Below, in pieces: positions 37,767 through 46,878 of a DNA stretch of 64,000 bases; the stretch's first letter is position 1; each line of letters starts with the position of its first letter. Made by a program: the position numbers and the translations under genes. The notes under the pieces are model-generated. The model was not told where the DNA came from, made no database searches, and saw only the letters and a list, made by a program, of their open reading frames with translations. Origin of the DNA: Marinobacterium_D sp050908845 (GTDB lineage Bacteria > Pseudomonadota > Gammaproteobacteria > Pseudomonadales > Balneatricaceae); assembly GCF_050908845.1 (NCBI RefSeq), contig NZ_CP194171.1, forward strand, positions 4,092,001 to 4,156,000. The letters are read 5' to 3'.

Positions 37767-37797
37767 GGTTCTACTTTCCCGTATTTACAGATGCTAA

Positions 37798-38784
37798 TTA
37801 ACGCGACGACGCAGGCAGCGTCAGACGGGCGACATTCTTATCGCTCACTTGATCAAGATCAACCGGCTCGCCAGCGTACTGGATCGAGGTAACGGCACTG
37901 GCCCGCCCTATAACCACGGACAGAGGCTCCTCGCCTTCGAAACTGAGGTCACTGCCCGACTTGGCAATGCCATTGAATAGCGTCTTTCCTGCACTGTCTT
38001 TTACGCTCAACCAGCTGTCGTCGGAGAGGGACAGGTCCAGCTGAGGCGTCACGACCGGCAGCGGCTCAGCATCAGCCAGTGCGGACCCGGTTTCAGAGAG
38101 GGTATCCAGCGCCGAGTCGGCTGCGGATGCAGCTTCTTCCAGACCGAGGGCCACTCCAGTCGCGGCAGATGCGGCCAGGCTATCAGCTGCCGCTGATAAC
38201 CCCGTCAGACTGTCGCCCTCTGCCCCCGCAACAGGCTCGCCGAACTCTGGCAGCGCCTGGGTGGAACCCGCGTCCTCGCTATCAATAGGAGGGAGCACCA
38301 GCGTATTGCCGTCTGCTGTCTCAACCGTAACCGGGGCATCGTCAGAGGAGAGGATCACGCTATCTATGGAGTACTGGGTCTGCCACCACCAGACGATGAT
38401 GCCGATAATCGCGACGATAAAGACAAAGGTACCGAACCTCATGACCGAGCGGCTCTGCCGTGCCGGACTGGTCGAGACTGTACCCACAGCTCTCACCGAC
38501 GCAGCGGTATCCTTGATACCGGCCTGACGGTCAAACTGGGCAACATAGGTATCAGGATTCATTTTCAGGCGTCGTGCATAGGCGCGAATATAGCCGCGCA
38601 CAAACACCGGGCCACCCAAACCGGCAAATTCACCCCGCTCCAGCGCTTCAAGCGTGGCAACAGGCAGGTGCAGCTCCCGGCTCAGCTGTTCCAGACTCAG
38701 CCCGAGATCTTCCCTTGCCTTGACAAAGTTTCCGCCTGTGAAGGATGAAGAGGCTGCGTCCTGTGATGTTTCTTCGCTGCTCAC
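37798..38784 (-). CDS. rodZ: cytoskeleton protein RodZ-like
   Basis: A 328-residue bitopic protein that links MreB to the cell-wall elongation machinery. The N-terminal HTH domain (REDLGLSLEQLSRELHLPVATLEALERG) covers about residues 24-90, a membrane helix lies about 117-138 (FGTFVFIVAIIGIIVWWWQ), then an Ala/Ser/Asp-rich periplasmic linker and a C-terminal DUF4115 domain (DSWLSVKDSAGKTLFNG, EPLSVVIGRA). The GTG start overlaps the pilF stop (GTGA). Confidence 0.93.
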   Translation of the reverse strand: MSSEETSQDAASSSFTGGNFVKAREDLGLSLEQLSRELHLPVATLEALERGEFAGLGGPVFVRGYIRAYARRLKMNPDTYVAQFDRQAGIKDTAASVRAVGTVSTSPARQSRSVMRFGTFVFIVAIIGIIVWWWQTQYSIDSVILSSDDAPVTVETADGNTLVLPPIDSEDAGSTQALPEFGEPVAGAEGDSLTGLSAAADSLAASAATGVALGLEEAASAADSALDTLSETGSALADAEPLPVVTPQLDLSLSDDSWLSVKDSAGKTLFNGIAKSGSDLSFEGEEPLSVVIGRASAVTSIQYAGEPVDLDQVSDKNVARLTLPASSR

Positions 38785-39557
38785 TGCGCAGACTCCTTAT
38801 ACAGCCGGTATTCGTTGGACTCGGGATACATGTTCTTCAACAGCAGCGCGTAGGTCGCCGCGCGACTGGCGTTACCCTCATAACGGGCTACGCGCACACC
38901 CACCCAAAGACTCAATGGGAAATGGTTGACCCGTTTGCTATCGACCAGTTCACGAAAACGATCAAACAGGGCCGCCGCCTCGGTGTTATTACCCTGTTCA
39001 AGTTTCAGATCCGCCAACTCGACCAGCGCCAGAGGGCGCTGTCGCTGCAGGGTCAAAGCGCGCTTAAGAGCATGTTCGGCCACCGCATCCCGCCCGGTGC
39101 GGCGATAGCAGCGTCCGAGGTTTTCAAACGCCTGGGCACGGGCCTGATAAAACGGATCTTCGGTAGCGCGCGCAAGCTCGACACAGGCCTCGTCGTAACG
39201 CTCCTGACTGAAGAGAAAGGCACCGAAGTTGTTGTGAATCATCGCCGACTGAGAATCTGCAGAGATGGCTTTGCGGAAATAGTCTTCGGCCAGCCCCAGA
39301 TCCTGCTCGGCCTGAAACACCAGCGCCAACGCATTATAGGCCGGCGCATAGTCGTCATCGATAGCCAGCGCCCGCTGCAGCGGGCCTTTGGCACCAGCGG
39401 TATCTCCCGCTCTCAGGTACTGCAGGCCAAGACTGGTGTAGGACTCCAGGGCATCTTCCTCGGAAGCACCACTATTGGCGTAACGGTCGGGGGTTGTCGA
39501 ACATGCTGAAACCAGTATCGCCGTCAACAGCAGCATTACAGCATGGACTTGTCGCAT
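38781..39557 (-). CDS. pilF: type IV pilus biogenesis/stability lipoprotein PilF (PilW)
   Basis: A 258-residue TPR lipoprotein that localises and assembles the PilQ secretin. The lipobox LVSAC puts the lipidated Cys at residue 19. Six or so TPR-like repeats follow (SLGLQYLRAGDTAGAKGPLQ, APAYNALALVFQAEQDLGLA, NNFGAFLFSQERYDEAC). It lies ten bases after rlmN, the standard rlmN-pilF-rodZ order. Pilus structural genes are not in the window. Confidence 0.92.
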   Translation of the reverse strand: MRQVHAVMLLLTAILVSACSTTPDRYANSGASEEDALESYTSLGLQYLRAGDTAGAKGPLQRALAIDDDYAPAYNALALVFQAEQDLGLAEDYFRKAISADSQSAMIHNNFGAFLFSQERYDEACVELARATEDPFYQARAQAFENLGRCYRRTGRDAVAEHALKRALTLQRQRPLALVELADLKLEQGNNTEAAALFDRFRELVDSKRVNHFPLSLWVGVRVARYEGNASRAATYALLLKNMYPESNEYRLYKESAQ

Positions 39558-39566
39558 CTTTCCCCC

Positions 39567-40703
39567 TTACAGAGCCTGGCTCTTCCCCTGAACAGGCTCC
39601 TCTTGTACCACAGCGATGTATTTTTGGCTACGCCGGGTACGGTCTGCCACCTGCCCGACCAGCTGTCCGCAGGCAGCATCAACATCATCGCCACGGGTGC
39701 GGCGAACGGTCGTCAGCACGTTGCTGTTCAGCATAATCTGCTTGAACGCAGCAATCGCCTCATCACTCGGGCGTTCATAGCCGGAATTGGGGAACGGATT
39801 GAAGGGTATAAGATTCAGTTTACACGGTAGTTTACGCAGCACCTTGACCAGCTGACGAGCCTGCTCCGGCTGATCATTGACGCCGGCAATCAGCGTGTAT
39901 TCGACGGTTACCACACGCTTGTCGTTGAGGCCCTGAAGGTAACGGTTGCAAGCAGCGATCAGCACATCGATGGGGTAACGGCGGTTGATCGGTACCAGCT
40001 GATTACGCAGTTCATCGGTCGGCGCATGCAGAGACACCGCCAGAGACACGTCGCTGACCTCGCGCAGACGATCCAGCGCAGGTACCACACCAGAGGTACT
40101 AACGGTAACGCGTCGCTTGGAGAGACCATAGCAGTTGTCGTCCATCATCAGCTCGGTAGCCGCGACGACATTGTCAAAATTGAGCAGCGGCTCGCCCATA
40201 CCCATGAAGACCACATTGGTCACCCGGCGCTCGCCGGAGGGATCGAAGGGACCAAAAGAGCGGATAGCCACACGCAACTGGCCGATAATCTCGGCCGTAC
40301 TCAGGTCACGGTTAAAACCCTGCTTACCGGTGGAGCAGAAGCTGCAGTCGAGCGAGCAGCCAACCTGAGATGAAACACAGAGCGTCTTGCGGTCGCCATC
40401 GGGTATCAACACCATCTCGATAGCGGAACCACCGTCCATGCGGATGACCCACTTACGGGTGCCATCCTTGGAAAATTTTTCCATGACGATTTCCGGTTCG
40501 CGGATCTCCGCCACCTCTGACAGCTTGGCACGCAGCGCCTTGCTGATGTTTGTCATCTCCTCGAAGCTGCTGGCTCCAAACTGATGGATCCATTTAAGCA
40601 CCTGGGTGGCGCGAAAGCGTTTCTCGCCCATCTGCTCGAAGAAGGCTTCCAGCTGGGAAGGGGAAAGACCGAGAAGATTGACCTTGGAGGGAGCGTCAGT
40701 CAT
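39567..40703 (-). CDS. rlmN: 23S rRNA (adenine2503-C2)/tRNA(A37)-methyltransferase RlmN
   Basis: A 378-residue radical SAM enzyme methylating A2503 of 23S rRNA and A37 of some tRNAs. The Fe-S cluster motif CSLDCSFC has cysteines 116, 120 and 123. The mechanism cysteines correspond to C109 (TLCVSSQ) and C345 (DDVDAACGQL). GMGEPLLNFDNV is the SAM-side glycine motif. Needs Fe-S clusters supplied by the isc genes two loci away. Confidence 0.96.
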   Translation of the reverse strand: MTDAPSKVNLLGLSPSQLEAFFEQMGEKRFRATQVLKWIHQFGASSFEEMTNISKALRAKLSEVAEIREPEIVMEKFSKDGTRKWVIRMDGGSAIEMVLIPDGDRKTLCVSSQVGCSLDCSFCSTGKQGFNRDLSTAEIIGQLRVAIRSFGPFDPSGERRVTNVVFMGMGEPLLNFDNVVAATELMMDDNCYGLSKRRVTVSTSGVVPALDRLREVSDVSLAVSLHAPTDELRNQLVPINRRYPIDVLIAACNRYLQGLNDKRVVTVEYTLIAGVNDQPEQARQLVKVLRKLPCKLNLIPFNPFPNSGYERPSDEAIAAFKQIMLNSNVLTTVRRTRGDDVDAACGQLVGQVADRTRRSQKYIAVVQEEPVQGKSQAL

Positions 40704-40758
40704 GAAAAATCACCGGATTTAGAATGGTGGAGCCGCTCAATGAACGGCTCCTGTCGGA

Positions 40759-41166
40759 TCAGCCACCGAAGAAGTAGGCGATCTCACGTTCAGCAGAGGT
40801 TGCAGAATCGGAACCGTGTACGGCGTTCGCATCGATAGACTCAGCGAAATCCGCACGAATGGTACCTGCAGCCGCTTCTTTCGGGTTGGTTGCACCCATC
40901 AGTTCGCGGTTCAGTGCGATTGCGTTTTCACCTTCCAGAACCTGCACAACAACGGGGCCGGAGGTCATGAAAGCAACCAGGTCTGCAAAGAAAGGACGCT
41001 CTTTGTGCTCAGCGTAGAAGCCTTCAGCTTCTGCTTTGCTCAGCGCTTTCATCTGCATTTCGACTACCTTCAGGCCCGCTTTTTCGAAACGAGTCAGAAT
41101 TTCACCGATCACGTTCTTGGCAACAGCGTCCGGCTTGATGATAGAGAGAGTACGTTCAGTAGCCAT
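40759..41166 (-). CDS. ndk: nucleoside diphosphate kinase
   Basis: A 135-residue kinase balancing NTP pools. The phospho-accepting histidine is H117 in NAVHGSDS; the N-terminal ERTLSIIKPDAV and the GTIRADFA nucleotide-binding stretch are intact. Single gene between iscX and rlmN with its own -10-like element upstream. Confidence 0.97.
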   Translation of the reverse strand: MATERTLSIIKPDAVAKNVIGEILTRFEKAGLKVVEMQMKALSKAEAEGFYAEHKERPFFADLVAFMTSGPVVVQVLEGENAIALNRELMGATNPKEAAAGTIRADFAESIDANAVHGSDSATSAEREIAYFFGG

Positions 41167-41211
41167 GGTTCAACCTAATCCCAATTGATTATATAAATAA
41201 TAAGGCGCGAC

Positions 41212-41217
41212 ATTATA
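41212..41217 (-). promoter_or_regulatory. candidate -10 element of ndk
   Basis: A consensus TATAAT in the context GCGTATAATG lies about 46 bases before the ndk ATG. No convincing -35 hexamer was found at 16-18 bases. Confidence 0.4.
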
Positions 41218-41256
41218 CGCGAGTGCTCAAACCCTGAACAGCTCAAAACCAGAGAA

Positions 41257-41280
41257 ACAAAACCCGGCACGGGGCCGGGT
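41257..41280 (-). terminator. terminator of the isc operon
   Basis: ACCCGGC (41262-41268) and GCCGGGT (41274-41280) form a stem; read on the minus strand it is followed by TTTTGTTT. It lies 28 bases beyond the iscX stop. Confidence 0.8.
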
Positions 41281-41307
41281 CGGTAAGCCTGGTAAGGAGC
41301 CCGTTGT

Positions 41308-41508
41308 TCAGTCCTTTTCTTCGATCCAGGCCATCTGGATCGCTTCCAGTATTTTCTCACCACAGTGTGACGGATCGTCGTCAAAACCTTCCAGATCCAG
41401 CACTTTCTGGTAGAGGTCGGGGAAGCTGATCTGCATCGGATCCACGTCGGGATACAGCTCATCAAGTTCGATAGCGATATCCAACACATCAACCCATTTA
41501 AATGCCAT
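41308..41508 (-). CDS. iscX: Fe-S assembly protein IscX
   Basis: A 66-residue acidic protein that binds IscS and iron and tunes cluster assembly. The family patterns KWVDVLDIAIELDELYPDVDP and DPSHCGEKILEAIQMAWIEE are complete. Last gene of the isc operon, 14 bases after fdx. Confidence 0.95.
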   Translation of the reverse strand: MAFKWVDVLDIAIELDELYPDVDPMQISFPDLYQKVLDLEGFDDDPSHCGEKILEAIQMAWIEEKD

Positions 41509-41522
41509 AACGCCTACCCCGC

Positions 41523-41861
41523 TTAATGCTGTTCGGACACCTGATTGATGGTGTACTTCGGAATCTCCACAACCAGATCCTCGTCGGCCACCACCGCCTG
41601 ACAGCTCAGACGCGACTCCGGCTCCAGACCCCAGGCCTTGTCCAGCATGTCGTCCTCGAGCTCATCAGACTCCTCGAGTGAATCAAAGCCTTCGCGGACA
41701 ATGACATGACAGGTCGTGCAGGCGCAGGACTTTTCACAGGCGTGTTCAATATCAACGCCATTGGCGAGCGCCGCATCACAGATGGTGATACCAGGCTCGA
41801 CATCCACTACTTTGCCATCGGGGCAGAGCTCCTCATGCGGCAGAAAAATAAGCTGCGGCAT
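41523..41861 (-). CDS. fdx: isc-type [2Fe-2S] ferredoxin
   Basis: A 112-residue adrenodoxin-like ferredoxin that supplies electrons for cluster assembly. Cluster ligands are visible as C-x5-C-x2-C in CEKSCACTTCHV (near residues 42-53) and a fourth Cys in LSCQAVVADED. The ATG overlaps the hscA stop by one base. Confidence 0.96.
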   Translation of the reverse strand: MPQLIFLPHEELCPDGKVVDVEPGITICDAALANGVDIEHACEKSCACTTCHVIVREGFDSLEESDELEDDMLDKAWGLEPESRLSCQAVVADEDLVVEIPKYTINQVSEQH

Positions 41862-43741
41862 TACTCCGACTCCTTATCCAACTCATCAATTCGATGCCCC
41901 TGCAGCGCACTCTGGATCCCTTTATCCATCCGTCGTGCGGCAAAGTCATCACTCAGTTTAGCAAGGGATTCAACGCCCGCCTCAATAGCCGCAGAGTCCG
42001 ACCCTGCGGCCGTCTGACGCAGACTGGCGACCCCCTGTTCCAGTTCGGCACGTTCTGCGGAGTCAAGCAGCTCACCATCCTGGGCGATCGCTGCTTCAAC
42101 CGCCGCCGCGAGCCGCTCGGCCTCGACCTGCTGCTCGCGCAAAGCACGGGCGAGAAGGTCATCCTGCGCATGACTGAAGGAATCCTGCAGCATGCCGGTG
42201 ATCTCATCATCGGTCAGTCCATAGGAGGGCTTGACCTGGATGCTGCTCTCAACCCCTGTGGACAACTCCTGGGCAGCAACGCTGAGTAGCCCGTCCGCAT
42301 CAACCTGAAAGGTGACGCGAATCTTGGCTGCACCGGCCGCCATCGGCGGAATGCCGCGCAGCACGAAGCGCGCCAGAGAGCGGCAGTCCGCAACCAGCTC
42401 GCGCTCCCCCTGCACCACGTGAATCGCCATGGCAGTCTGACCGTCCTGGTAAGTCGTAAACTCCTGCCCGCGAGCGACCGGAATCGCCGTGTTACGGTGG
42501 ATAACCTTCTCGACCAGACCACCCATGGTCTCAAGACCCAGCGATAGCGGGATCACATCCAGCAGCAGCATATCGCTGTCCGGCTTGTTACCAGCCAGCA
42601 CATCCGCCTGCAGCGCAGCGCCTATGGCGACAACCCTGTCCGGGTCGATATCGATATGGGGCTCACGTGCGAACAGCTGACCCACCAGGGTGCGCACCAG
42701 GGGCACCCGGGTAGAACCACCCACCATGACCACATCGCGCACCTCGTCCGCCGCAACTCCGGCGTCTTTCAGGGCCCGTCGGCAGGCACGAAGGGTTTTC
42801 TTGATCAGCGGCTCGATAACCGCATCAAACTGGTCGCGGCTGACGCTGACTTCGACACGTTGGCCAGCCAAATCCAGCACAACGCTTACCTGCGACTGGG
42901 CACTCAGATCCTCCTTGACCTGTTTGGCCAGGGTCGTCAGGTAACGCGCCTGCTGGGCATCAGGTTCCAGCTCAATACCCGACTCACTCAGCATCCAGCG
43001 CGCGAGCGCATAATCAAAGTCATCACCACCCAGGGCACTGTCACCACCGGTCGCGAGCACCTCGAACACACCCTTATTAAGACGCAGCACAGAGATATCG
43101 AAGGTACCTCCGCCCAGGTCATAGACAGCGATAACACCCTCGTCACTCTGGTCCAGACCGTAAGCCACGGCCGCGGCCGTCGGTTCGTTAAGCAGTCGCA
43201 GCACATGCAAACCGGCGATCCGCGCGGCATCCTTGGTGGCCTGACGCTGAGCGTCGTCAAAGTAGGCCGGAACGGTTATAACCGCGCCGGTCAGCTCACC
43301 TTCGAGCGAATCTTCGGCCCGCTCTCGCAGCGCCCGCAGTATATCCGCCGACACCTGCACCGGACTGCGCGGCCCGGCACTGGTTTCGATGTAGGGCATA
43401 CCACCCTCGCCCGGAGCAAAGCGGTAAGGCAGCTCATCACCGAAAGAGAGCACATCCTCGACACCGCGACCCATCAGGCGCTTGACCGAAATAATGGTGT
43501 TATAGGGATCGTCACCAGCCCGGCTCAGCGCTTCACGCCCAACCTCGGAGGTACCGTCTTCAGCGTAATGGACCACTGAGGGCAGCAGGTGCCTGCCGTC
43601 GATATCGGGCAGGGTTTGCGCCTCTCCGCTGCGCACGGTGGCAGCCAGTGAGTTGGTCGTTCCCAGATCGATCCCGACCGCCAGCTTGCGCTCATGGGGC
43701 GCGGCACTCTGGCCGGGTTCGGCGATTTGCAACAAAGCCAT
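41861..43741 (-). CDS. hscA: Hsp70-type chaperone HscA
   Basis: A 626-residue Hsp70 dedicated to transferring Fe-S clusters from IscU. The ATPase domain has GIDLGTTNSLAATV, YDLGGGTFDISVL and VGGSTRVPLVR; the substrate domain follows from about residue 390 with the Cys- and Met-poor peptide-binding region and a helical lid. Divergent from DnaK in the expected places. It starts 11 bases after hscB. Confidence 0.96.
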   Translation of the reverse strand: MALLQIAEPGQSAAPHERKLAVGIDLGTTNSLAATVRSGEAQTLPDIDGRHLLPSVVHYAEDGTSEVGREALSRAGDDPYNTIISVKRLMGRGVEDVLSFGDELPYRFAPGEGGMPYIETSAGPRSPVQVSADILRALRERAEDSLEGELTGAVITVPAYFDDAQRQATKDAARIAGLHVLRLLNEPTAAAVAYGLDQSDEGVIAVYDLGGGTFDISVLRLNKGVFEVLATGGDSALGGDDFDYALARWMLSESGIELEPDAQQARYLTTLAKQVKEDLSAQSQVSVVLDLAGQRVEVSVSRDQFDAVIEPLIKKTLRACRRALKDAGVAADEVRDVVMVGGSTRVPLVRTLVGQLFAREPHIDIDPDRVVAIGAALQADVLAGNKPDSDMLLLDVIPLSLGLETMGGLVEKVIHRNTAIPVARGQEFTTYQDGQTAMAIHVVQGERELVADCRSLARFVLRGIPPMAAGAAKIRVTFQVDADGLLSVAAQELSTGVESSIQVKPSYGLTDDEITGMLQDSFSHAQDDLLARALREQQVEAERLAAAVEAAIAQDGELLDSAERAELEQGVASLRQTAAGSDSAAIEAGVESLAKLSDDFAARRMDKGIQSALQGHRIDELDKESE

Positions 43742-43752
43742 AGGGGTTCCGT

Positions 43753-44280
43753 TCAGTCGAACAATCGATCTTCGAGCGCTTCTATCTCGCTCTCGAGCTT
43801 GGCGGCAAACTGCATCTTGCGCACCACCTGCTCCGCGGCGTCGAGATCGTCGCTCTGGTAAAGTTTGACAAATTCCGCCCGCAGATCCCGGGATGCCTGC
43901 TCGGCCTCCTGCTGAAGCTGCTCCAGCTCGGATTCAGGATCATCCTGGTCCGCCACTTCGGACAGACGCTCACGCAACTCCATCTGCTCCATCAGGAACA
44001 TGGGATCAAGCTGGGAGGATGATTCGCCGTGCGTATCCCGCCCCGCCAGAAGCAACAGGTATTGCGCACGGCGCAGGGGGGACTTGAGGGACTGGAAAGC
44101 CTCGTTCAGATGAGCCGTGTACTGCACGGACAAACGACGCTCGCGTTCGGAAAGATGGGCAAAGCGGTCGGGATGCCACTGCTTCTGGAGCTCCCGATAC
44201 CTCTCACTGAGCACCCCCAGATCCAGATCGAACCCGGGCTGGAGATCGAACAGCTCAAAGTAGTTTCGGGTCATATCCAT
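43753..44280 (-). CDS. hscB: co-chaperone HscB
   Basis: A 175-residue J-domain protein that brings IscU to HscA. The N-terminal J domain contains the HPD motif in WHPDRFAHL and NYFELFDLQPGFDLD; the C-terminal three-helix bundle binds IscU. Standard position between iscA and hscA. Confidence 0.95.
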   Translation of the reverse strand: MDMTRNYFELFDLQPGFDLDLGVLSERYRELQKQWHPDRFAHLSERERRLSVQYTAHLNEAFQSLKSPLRRAQYLLLLAGRDTHGESSSQLDPMFLMEQMELRERLSEVADQDDPESELEQLQQEAEQASRDLRAEFVKLYQSDDLDAAEQVVRKMQFAAKLESEIEALEDRLFD

Positions 44281-44308
44281 CGGTCAGCCTGACACCCCGC
44301 CAATCTAT

Positions 44309-44632
44309 TCAGACGTTAAAGCTTTCACCGCAGCCGCACTCGCTGCTGACGTTCGGGTTATTGAACTTGAAGCCTTCGTTAAGGCCTTCCTTGACGAAAT
44401 CCAGTTCGGTTCCGTCAAGGTAAACCAGGCTTTTCGGGTCGACCGCCACACGCACACCGTCGAATTCAAAGATCTGGTCTTCATCTTCAACCTGGTCGAT
44501 GAATTCGAGCACATAAGCCATGCCGGAGCACCCTGAAGTGCGGACACCAACCCGAATACCGGCACCGTGGCCGCGTTTTTCGAGAAAGCGTGCGACATGA
44601 TTTACCGCAGCGTCTGTCATGCTGATCGCCAT
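44309..44632 (-). CDS. iscA: Fe-S assembly protein IscA
   Basis: A 107-residue A-type carrier. Its three conserved cysteines are in SGCSGMAY and the C-terminal CGCGESF. The ATG at 44632 with GAGGG upstream is preferred to an earlier in-frame codon because it yields the standard MAISMTDAAV start. Confidence 0.95.
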   Translation of the reverse strand: MAISMTDAAVNHVARFLEKRGHGAGIRVGVRTSGCSGMAYVLEFIDQVEDEDQIFEFDGVRVAVDPKSLVYLDGTELDFVKEGLNEGFKFNNPNVSSECGCGESFNV

Positions 44633-44676
44633 ATAACCCTCACGTTGTTCTACTGGCAAAGCCGAGGTCAGCGACC

Positions 44677-45057
44677 TCAGCCCTGCTTTTTACGGTAGTC
44701 TTCAACTGCAGCTTTGATCGCGTCTTCCGCAAGTACGGAGCAGTGGATCTTCACCGGCGGCAGCGCCAGTTCTTCCGCGATCTGCGCGTTTTTCAGCTCG
44801 GCCGCCTGATCCAGCGTCATCCCCTTGACCCACTCGGTGACCAGGGAGCTGGATGCGATTGCGGAACCGCAGCCGTATGTTTTGAATTTTGCATCTTCGA
44901 TCACGCCGTCATCGCTGACGCGGATCTGCAGGCGCATTACGTCGCCACATGCCGGTGCACCCACCATGCCGGTTCCGACGTGAGTATCCTTGTCATCCAT
45001 CTTACCGACGTTGCGCGGGTTTTCGTAATGATCAATAACCTGTTCGCTATAAGCCAT
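44677..45057 (-). CDS. iscU: Fe-S cluster scaffold IscU
   Basis: A 126-residue scaffold on which clusters are built. Ligand cysteines lie in GAPACGDVM, YGCGSAIASSS and HCSVLAEDA; LPPVKIHC is the HscA-recognition (LPPVK) motif. The ATG at 45057 has a GGAGG site six bases upstream. Confidence 0.97.
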   Translation of the reverse strand: MAYSEQVIDHYENPRNVGKMDDKDTHVGTGMVGAPACGDVMRLQIRVSDDGVIEDAKFKTYGCGSAIASSSLVTEWVKGMTLDQAAELKNAQIAEELALPPVKIHCSVLAEDAIKAAVEDYRKKQG

Positions 45058-45087
45058 GTTGACCTCCAAGAGCCTCTTAAAGCCCGC

Positions 45088-46302
45088 TTAGTGGTGTGCC
45101 CACTCAACTGTGTTCAAATCGATACCGTCTTTATACATATCCCACAGGGGGGATAGTTCGCGCAGCTTATCCACAGCAACACGAATCTGTTTAACGGCGT
45201 AATCAACTTCCTCTTCGGTGGTAAAACGACCGAAAGAGAAGCGGATAGAGCTGTGAGCCAGCTCATCATTCAGCCCCAGTGCACGCAGCACATAGGACGG
45301 TTCCAAACTTGCGGATGTACAGGCCGAACCGGAAGAAACCGCGAGATCTTTCAGCGACATCAGCAGCGACTCACCCTCAACGAACGCGAAGCTCACGTTC
45401 AGGTTGCCAGCCACGCGCTGTTCCTGCGACCCGTTCACATGGACCTCTTCCATGCTTTCGATGCCCTGCCAGAAACGGTCGCGCAGCGCTTTCAGGTGCT
45501 CGCTTTCCTGCACCATCTCTTCCTGACAGATGCGTGCCGCTTCACCCATACCCACGATCTGGTGGGTCGGCAGGGTACCTGAGCGCATACCACGCTCGTG
45601 ACCACCACCGTGCATCTGGGCTTCCAGACGCACACGCGGCTTGCGACGTACGTAAAGAGCACCAATACCCTTGGGGCCGTACATCTTATGCCCGGACAGG
45701 GACAGCAGATCGACCTTCATCTTACCCATATCCAGCGGCAACTTGCCTGCGCTCTGAGCGGCATCCACATGGAAAAGCACGCCATGGCTGCGGGTCAGCT
45801 CACCAATCGCATCGATATCGGTGATGGTGCCGATCTCGTTATTCACATGCATCAGGGACACCAGAATGGTGTCTTCGCGCAGCGCATCGGCCACCATCTG
45901 CGGTGTGATGATGCCATCGCTGCCCGGCGTCAGGTAGGTGACTTCGTAGCCTTCACGCTCCAGCTGACGACAGGTATCCAGGACGGCCTTGTGCTCAATC
46001 TTGGATGTGATGATGTGCTTGCCCTTCTTGGAATAGAAGTGAGCGACACCCTTGATCGCCAGGTTGTCGGACTCGGTAGCACCGGAGGTCCAGACGATTT
46101 CACGGGGATCCGCGCCCAGCAGATCAGCCACCTGACGGCGAGCCGTTTCGACTGCCTCTTCAGCTTTCCAGCCGAACATGTGAGAGCGTGACGCCGGGTT
46201 ACCGAAGTTACCGTCCGGTGTCAGGCAGCTCATCATCTTTTCGGCAACACGCGGATCAACCGGTGTAGTTGCTGAGTAATCGAGGTAGATCGGCAATTTC
46301 AT
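45088..46302 (-). CDS. iscS: cysteine desulfurase IscS
   Basis: A 404-residue PLP enzyme providing sulfur for clusters and thionucleosides. The PLP lysine is in SLSGHKMYGPKG; the mobile active Cys is in SGSACTSAS near residue 328. The ATG at 46302 follows GGAGA and gives the family's MKLPIYLDYSATTPVDP start. Confidence 0.97.
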   Translation of the reverse strand: MKLPIYLDYSATTPVDPRVAEKMMSCLTPDGNFGNPASRSHMFGWKAEEAVETARRQVADLLGADPREIVWTSGATESDNLAIKGVAHFYSKKGKHIITSKIEHKAVLDTCRQLEREGYEVTYLTPGSDGIITPQMVADALREDTILVSLMHVNNEIGTITDIDAIGELTRSHGVLFHVDAAQSAGKLPLDMGKMKVDLLSLSGHKMYGPKGIGALYVRRKPRVRLEAQMHGGGHERGMRSGTLPTHQIVGMGEAARICQEEMVQESEHLKALRDRFWQGIESMEEVHVNGSQEQRVAGNLNVSFAFVEGESLLMSLKDLAVSSGSACTSASLEPSYVLRALGLNDELAHSSIRFSFGRFTTEEEVDYAVKQIRVAVDKLRELSPLWDMYKDGIDLNTVEWAHH

Positions 46303-46326
46303 TTCAATCTCCAAAGCTTTTCGCTA

Positions 46327-46815
46327 TCAGGATGCGGATGCAACGCTGCTGGCGATCAATTGTTCTGTCTGCGGCCTGCTGCGCTGCCCCTGACGTTCTG
46401 CTACTTCCTGCACGTCGTTACGTACCACCAGATCCGCAAGACTGATATCGCTCAGGAAGTTATGAATCTGATCACTGAGATCGCACCACAGGTGATGTGT
46501 CAGGCACACCTCGCCACTTTGGCAATTGCCTGTGCTGCGACATCCCGTGGCATCAACCGATTCGTTCACGGCATCGATGACTTCCGCCACGTTGATTTCG
46601 CCGCGTTCACGCTTGAGCTGGTAACCACCACCAGGACCCCGTACGCTGTGCACCAGATTATTCCGTCGAAGCTTGGCAAACAGCTGCTCGAGATAGGACA
46701 ATGAGATCCCCTGGCGTTCGGAAATATCCGCCAGACTGATCGGTCCTTTACCCTCATGAAGGGCCAGATCAAGCATCGCTGTTACAGCGTAGCGTCCTTT
46801 AGTTGTCAATCGCAT
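46327..46815 (-). CDS. iscR: Fe-S cluster regulator IscR
   Basis: A 162-residue Rrf2-family transcription factor that senses Fe-S status through its own [2Fe-2S] cluster. The winged helix is N-terminal (MRLTTKGRYAVTAMLDLALHE, LSYLEQLFAKLRRNNLV); ligands lie in CRSTGNCQSGEVCLTHH (three cysteines spaced six apart plus His). The ATG at 46815 has GAGGG upstream. A type 1 IscR site overlaps its promoter, fitting classical autorepression of iscRSUA. Confidence 0.96.
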   Translation of the reverse strand: MRLTTKGRYAVTAMLDLALHEGKGPISLADISERQGISLSYLEQLFAKLRRNNLVHSVRGPGGGYQLKRERGEINVAEVIDAVNESVDATGCRSTGNCQSGEVCLTHHLWCDLSDQIHNFLSDISLADLVVRNDVQEVAERQGQRSRPQTEQLIASSVASAS

Positions 46816-46849
46816 AGTTACCCTCACCTGCTACTGCGAGTCTGGCTCT

Positions 46850-46878
46850 ATTATGCAAAAACCAAGGATTTTGGTCAA
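46850..46878 (-). promoter_or_regulatory. iscR operon promoter
   Basis: TTGACC (46878-46873) and CATAAT (46855-46850) with a 17-base spacer, about 35 bases before the iscR ATG. Confidence 0.75.

Noticed and set aside
42656..43579. 307-codon plus-strand frame opposite hscA
   Set aside because: Mirror frame of the Hsp70 ATPase domain; no ribosome site or known motif.
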